Assembly: GCA_002721275.1 (NCBI GenBank)
Contig: PBJZ01000011.1
Location: 26,280-81,845 of the forward strand
Source: Flavobacteriaceae bacterium
Lineage (GTDB): Bacteria; Bacteroidota; Bacteroidia; Flavobacteriales; Flavobacteriaceae
Direction: 5' to 3'
Length of the DNA: 55,566 nucleotides
The notes under the pieces are model-generated. The model worked only from the letters and a program-made list of their open reading frames with translations. It was not told the DNA's origin and made no database searches. Of this stretch, positions 52,557 through 55,566 are shown one piece after another (within the stretch, counting starts at the first letter, position 1; every line of letters begins with the position of its first letter). Both the position numbers and the translations under genes were made by a program.

Positions 52557-53882
52557 ATGTCAATCTTACCCAAAATTCTATTCTTATTAATTCTTTCCAT
52601 TGGAATAGGTTTTTTTATCAGAAATGTAAGATTGATAATTAAAAATATTAAACTTGGAAAGAGTATTGATAGAAGTGATAGGCCACTTGAAAGATGGAAA
52701 AATATGACTCTTTTAGCTCTTGGACAATCAAAAATGATAGATAAACCTGTATCAGGAATACTTCACGTGATAGTTTATATTGGTTTTATTATAATTAACA
52801 TTGAATTATTAGAGATAGTCATAGATGGTTTAATTGGTAGCCACAGAATTTTTGCACCTTATATGGGAAGCTTTTATGATTTTTTGATAGGTTCATTTGA
52901 GGTACTAGCTTTTTTAGTTTTTTTATCCGTAATAATTTTTTGGCTGAGGAGAAATGTTATCAAGATCAAAAGATTTTTAAATCCAGAGATGAAAGGCTGG
53001 CCAAAAAAAGATGCTGACAATATACTCTACTTTGAAATAATATTAATGTTTTTATTTCTCTCTATGAATGCTGTTGATAGTCTATTGCAAGACCTAAATA
53101 CACCCAATTATATAAAAGCGGGTTTTTATCCCATTTCTTATTTTCTTCAGCCACTTTACAACGATTTTTCTCAATCTACACTCATTCTTTTAGAAAGAGC
53201 ATTCTGGTGGGCGCATATTATTGGAATTTTAATTTTTTTAAATTATTTATATTATTCAAAACACTTACATATTTTGTTAGCTTTTCCAAATACATATTAT
53301 GCAAATATGAATTCTAAGGGAAAATTTAAAAATAACTCTATCGTTACAAATGAGGTAAAAAATATGATGGATCCTAACATTGATCCCTACTCGAACGAAG
53401 TATCCCAGCCTGTTCCAGAAAAGTTTGGTGTATCAGATGTAACTGATATGAATTGGGTTCAATTAATGAATGCTTATACTTGTACAGAATGTGGAAGATG
53501 CACTAGTGTATGTCCTGCGAATCAGACTGGGAAAAAACTTTCACCAAGAAAGATAATGATGGACACACGTGATAGATTGGTTGAAGTTGGTTTTAACTTT
53601 AGAAAAAATGGAGAAAAAATTATTCCTGATGGTAAAGAATTGTTGAACGATTATATATCCTACGAAGAGATATGGGCCTGCACTTCTTGTAATGCATGTG
53701 TAGAATCCTGTCCTATTGGAATCGATCCACTATCAATCATTATGGATATGCGACAATATCTTGTAATGGAGAAATCTTCCGCTCCTGGAGATTTAAACAA
53801 CATGATGGGGAATATTGAAAATAACGGTGCTCCTTGGCCTTTTAACAATCAAGATAGGTTATTGTGGGCAAATGAAAATTAA
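52557..53882 (+). CDS. Membrane-bound Fe-S protein (HdrC/NarI-like fusion)
   Basis: 441 aa from the ATG at 52557-52559; a TTG at 52542 overlaps the mlaD stop. The N-terminal half has about five helices (ILFLLILSIGIGFFI, LHVIVYIGFIIINIELLEIV, FEVLAFLVFLSVIIFWL, FEIILMFLFLSMNAV, HIIGILIFLNYLYY), as in NarI-like cytochrome b subunits. The C-terminal half has two 4Fe-4S motifs: CTECGRCTSVCPANQTG near residue 305 and CTSCNACVESCPIGIDP near 375. It is a likely quinone-linked electron carrier with the HdrB-like protein encoded two genes downstream. The physiological donor is unknown. Confidence 0.88.
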   Translation: MSILPKILFLLILSIGIGFFIRNVRLIIKNIKLGKSIDRSDRPLERWKNMTLLALGQSKMIDKPVSGILHVIVYIGFIIINIELLEIVIDGLIGSHRIFAPYMGSFYDFLIGSFEVLAFLVFLSVIIFWLRRNVIKIKRFLNPEMKGWPKKDADNILYFEIILMFLFLSMNAVDSLLQDLNTPNYIKAGFYPISYFLQPLYNDFSQSTLILLERAFWWAHIIGILIFLNYLYYSKHLHILLAFPNTYYANMNSKGKFKNNSIVTNEVKNMMDPNIDPYSNEVSQPVPEKFGVSDVTDMNWVQLMNAYTCTECGRCTSVCPANQTGKKLSPRKIMMDTRDRLVEVGFNFRKNGEKIIPDGKELLNDYISYEEIWACTSCNACVESCPIGIDPLSIIMDMRQYLVMEKSSAPGDLNNMMGNIENNGAPWPFNNQDRLLWANEN

Positions 53883-53901
53883 ATACTAATTAAGCTATAA
53901 A

Positions 53902-54345
53902 ATGAAAAAAGAAGAAGCAAATAGTTACCTACATAAAAAAATTGAAGATGGTGAGCAAGTTAGTCCAGTTCTTCCCGAAGGTGTTAAAAATTATTTAATA
54001 GACATAGATGGAACGATTTGTGATGATATTCCCAATGAGGAGCCAGAGAGGATGTCAACTGCTAAGGTTTATCCTGATGCATTAAAAACCTTAAATAAGT
54101 GGTATGATCAAGGTCATTTAATTTGTTTTTTTACGTCCCGTGTTGAAGAACACAGAGAAGTTACTTCAAAATGGTTAAACAAAAATGGTTTTAAGTATCA
54201 TAGTTTACTTATGGGAAAACCAAGAGGTGGAAATTACCACTGGGTTGATAACCATTTGGTTAAAGCTACTCGTTACAATGGGAAATTTACAGATTTAGTT
54301 GAAAAAGAGATTACAATTGAGGTTTTTGACGATGACAAAAAATAA
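53902..54345 (+). CDS. HAD-superfamily hydrolase-like protein (often labelled phosphoheptose isomerase)
   Basis: 147 aa. YLIDIDGTICDDIPNEEPER near residue 32 is HAD motif I with the Asp nucleophile and DGT; CFFTSRVEEHREV near 76 is motif II; WLNKNGFKYHSLLMGKPRGG near 91 and HWVDNHLV near 113 supply the lysine and the last acidic residue. It has no SIS domain, so the common label is wrong. It is encoded between two Fe-S protein genes, 19 bp after the first and 12 bp before the second. Substrate unknown; protein or small-molecule phosphatase are both possible. Confidence 0.82.
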   Translation: MKKEEANSYLHKKIEDGEQVSPVLPEGVKNYLIDIDGTICDDIPNEEPERMSTAKVYPDALKTLNKWYDQGHLICFFTSRVEEHREVTSKWLNKNGFKYHSLLMGKPRGGNYHWVDNHLVKATRYNGKFTDLVEKEITIEVFDDDKK

Positions 54346-54357
54346 ACCCAAATATTG

Positions 54358-55140
54358 ATGATTAAAGTTCTTACATTGGCATCAATGAATGCTGAAGGAA
54401 ATAAACCGGATGTTCTATTTTGGGTAGGATGTTCTGGAAGTTTTGATGAGCGTGCAAAAAAAATAACTAAAGCTTTTGTCAAAATATTAAATCATATAAA
54501 TATTTCATTTGCAGTTCTTGGAAAAGAAGAAAGCTGTACTGGAGATCCAGCAAAAAGATCTGGAAATGAATTTTTGTTTCAAATGCAAGCCATGACAAAT
54601 ATTCAAATAATGAATGGCTATGGGGTCACAAGAATTGTTACAACTTGCCCACATTGTTTTAATACTATTAAAAATGAATATCCTGAACTTGGAGGTTCAT
54701 ATGACGTTCAACATCATACTCAATTTCTCAGAGATTTAATGAATGAGGGAAAGTTATCCATAAAAGGAGGATCTTATAAAGGAAAAAGAATTACTTTTCA
54801 TGACCCCTGTTATTTGGGAAGAGCCAATCAAGTCTATGAGGCTCCGCGTGAATTGATTAAAAAGTTGGATGCTGAACTTGTTGAAATGAAAAACTGCAAG
54901 TCCAATGGCTTGTGTTGTGGTGCTGGTGGTGCTCAGATGTTTAAGGAACCTGAGAAAGGAAATAAAGACATAAATATTGAAAGAACTGAGCAGGCTATTG
55001 AAGTAAAACCTGATTTGATAGCAGCTGGTTGTCCATTTTGTAATACAATGATGACTGATGGAGTTAAGAATAAGGAAAAAGAAAGTGAATTACCTGTTAA
55101 AGATATTGCCGAATTAATTGCCGAAGCAGAAGACCTATAG
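54358..55140 (+). CDS. (Fe-S)-binding protein, HdrB-like (two CCG domains)
   Basis: 260 aa from the ATG at 54358-54360 (a TTG lies directly before it). VLFWVGCSGSFDERAKKITK near residue 20, then KEESCTGDPAKRSGNEFLFQ, TTCPHCFNTIKNEYPEL near 98, FHDPCYLGRANQVYEA near 142, NGLCCGAGGAQMFKEPEKG near 180 and AAGCPFCNTMMTDGV near 218. The two CX(n)CCGX-type regions are those of heterodisulfide reductase subunit B, GlpC and DsrK, where they hold noncubane Fe-S clusters or thiol-active sites. With the HdrC-like gene it should form a membrane redox complex. Confidence 0.9.
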   Translation: MIKVLTLASMNAEGNKPDVLFWVGCSGSFDERAKKITKAFVKILNHINISFAVLGKEESCTGDPAKRSGNEFLFQMQAMTNIQIMNGYGVTRIVTTCPHCFNTIKNEYPELGGSYDVQHHTQFLRDLMNEGKLSIKGGSYKGKRITFHDPCYLGRANQVYEAPRELIKKLDAELVEMKNCKSNGLCCGAGGAQMFKEPEKGNKDINIERTEQAIEVKPDLIAAGCPFCNTMMTDGVKNKEKESELPVKDIAELIAEAEDL

Positions 55141-55141
55141 A

Positions 55142-55566
55142 ATGAAAATTTGTTTTGATAAACTTTCTGATAAAGCTAGAGTTTGGATTTATCCATCAAG
55201 CAGAAAATTATCTGATCTAGAAGTCAAAGAAATTTTACATTTGTTTGACAACTTTTTAAATCAATGGACTACTCATAATAATAAACTCTTGGCTTCAGTT
55301 GAGATTCCTTATAATAGATTCATTGTTATTGGTTTAGATATTAATTTTCAAAGTCCATCTGGTTGTTCGATTGACTCATCAGTTCGCTTTATTCAACAAC
55401 TTGAAAAAGTATACGATATAATTCTGCTAGATAAAATGAATGTTACCTTCAAGCAAGGAGAGTTTTTAGTATATAAAACACTCATTGACTTTAAAAAAAT
55501 GATTAAGCAAGGATCTGTAAATAAAAATACCATCGTATTTAATAATTTAGTAAATGATGTTAAAGA
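55142..55566 (+). CDS. Conserved protein of unknown function, partial (runs off the right edge)
   Basis: Starts with ATG at 55142, 1 bp after the HdrB-like gene, and stays open for 141 codons to the window end. It reads MKICFDKLSDKARVWIYPSS, then LFDNFLNQWTTHNNKLLASV, PYNRFIVIGLDINFQSPSGC, SIDSSVRFIQQLEKVYDI and LDKMNVTFKQGEFLVYKTLI. I recognise a Bacteroidota protein of about 150-160 aa often called 'ABC transporter ATPase'; no Walker motif is visible, so that name is not supported. Function unknown. It belongs to the same transcription unit as the Fe-S genes. Confidence 0.8.
   Translation, partial: MKICFDKLSDKARVWIYPSSRKLSDLEVKEILHLFDNFLNQWTTHNNKLLASVEIPYNRFIVIGLDINFQSPSGCSIDSSVRFIQQLEKVYDIILLDKMNVTFKQGEFLVYKTLIDFKKMIKQGSVNKNTIVFNNLVNDVK

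Overview
The window is a gene-dense, AT-rich (roughly 30% GC by eye) stretch of a Bacteroidota chromosome, most likely a marine, streamlined member of the Flavobacteriales. The evidence is the Flavobacteria-like gene content and order (tsaD/rsmE, pfkA-gapA-BadF kinase, HdrC-like/HAD/HdrB-like trio, DUF3822-rsmD, gcvT-SDR-yebC), bacteroidotal promoters of the TTTG / TAnnTTTG type, near absence of Shine-Dalgarno sites, several TTG/GTG starts and very short spacers. Taxonomy is inferred from the proteins, not from rRNA, which is absent here. No insertion sequence, prophage or CRISPR array was seen, and there is no gene-free stretch above 300 bp.

Layout: (1) 1-392, start of an ABC exporter on the minus strand. 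(2) 629-2443, ribosomal protein S1 with a clear terminator. (3) 2551-9364, one tightly packed plus-strand run: pyrR, pyrB, a small STAS-like protein, rnz, pdxH, a SixA-like phosphatase, ppk1, ppx. This joins pyrimidine synthesis, tRNA 3' processing, vitamin B6 and polyphosphate turnover. (4) 9366-13332, minus-strand dnaX (split into two frames at a run of ten A), then rsmD, a DUF3822 protein and a one-TM protein. The RNase P RNA gene lies on the plus strand between dnaX and rsmD. (5) 13422-16176, plus-strand RecD-like helicase, kdsB and a PlsC-like acyltransferase. (6) 16173-23485, minus-strand thrA-thrB-thrC-gcvT-SDR-yebC run. (7) clpC (minus) divergent from gyrA, a TPR lipoprotein-like/periplasmic protein and a 7TM-HD phosphohydrolase (plus). 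(8) A tRNA-Ser/tRNA-Arg unit with a textbook promoter and terminator. (9) hemolysin III (minus), ald-DUF4442-nitronate monooxygenase (plus), then tsaD-rsmE-AI-2E-like permease-M20 peptidase (minus). (10) tamB, pfkA, gapA and a BadF-type sugar kinase (plus), then lptD-ridA (minus). (11) 50470-55566, plus-strand amidase, MlaD, an HdrC-like membrane Fe-S protein, a HAD protein, an HdrB-like protein and the start of a conserved protein of unknown function.

Themes: amino-acid and pyrimidine synthesis, envelope biogenesis (LptD, TamB, MlaD, amidase, KdsB) and information processing. The most notable observation is dnaX. The genomic reading frame ends just after the AAA+ module at an A10 tract, and the conserved tau C-terminal domain continues in the -1 frame. 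Either a slippage event is needed to make tau, or the assembly has lost one A. The second point of interest is the uncharacterised Fe-S/HAD/Fe-S cluster at the right end.
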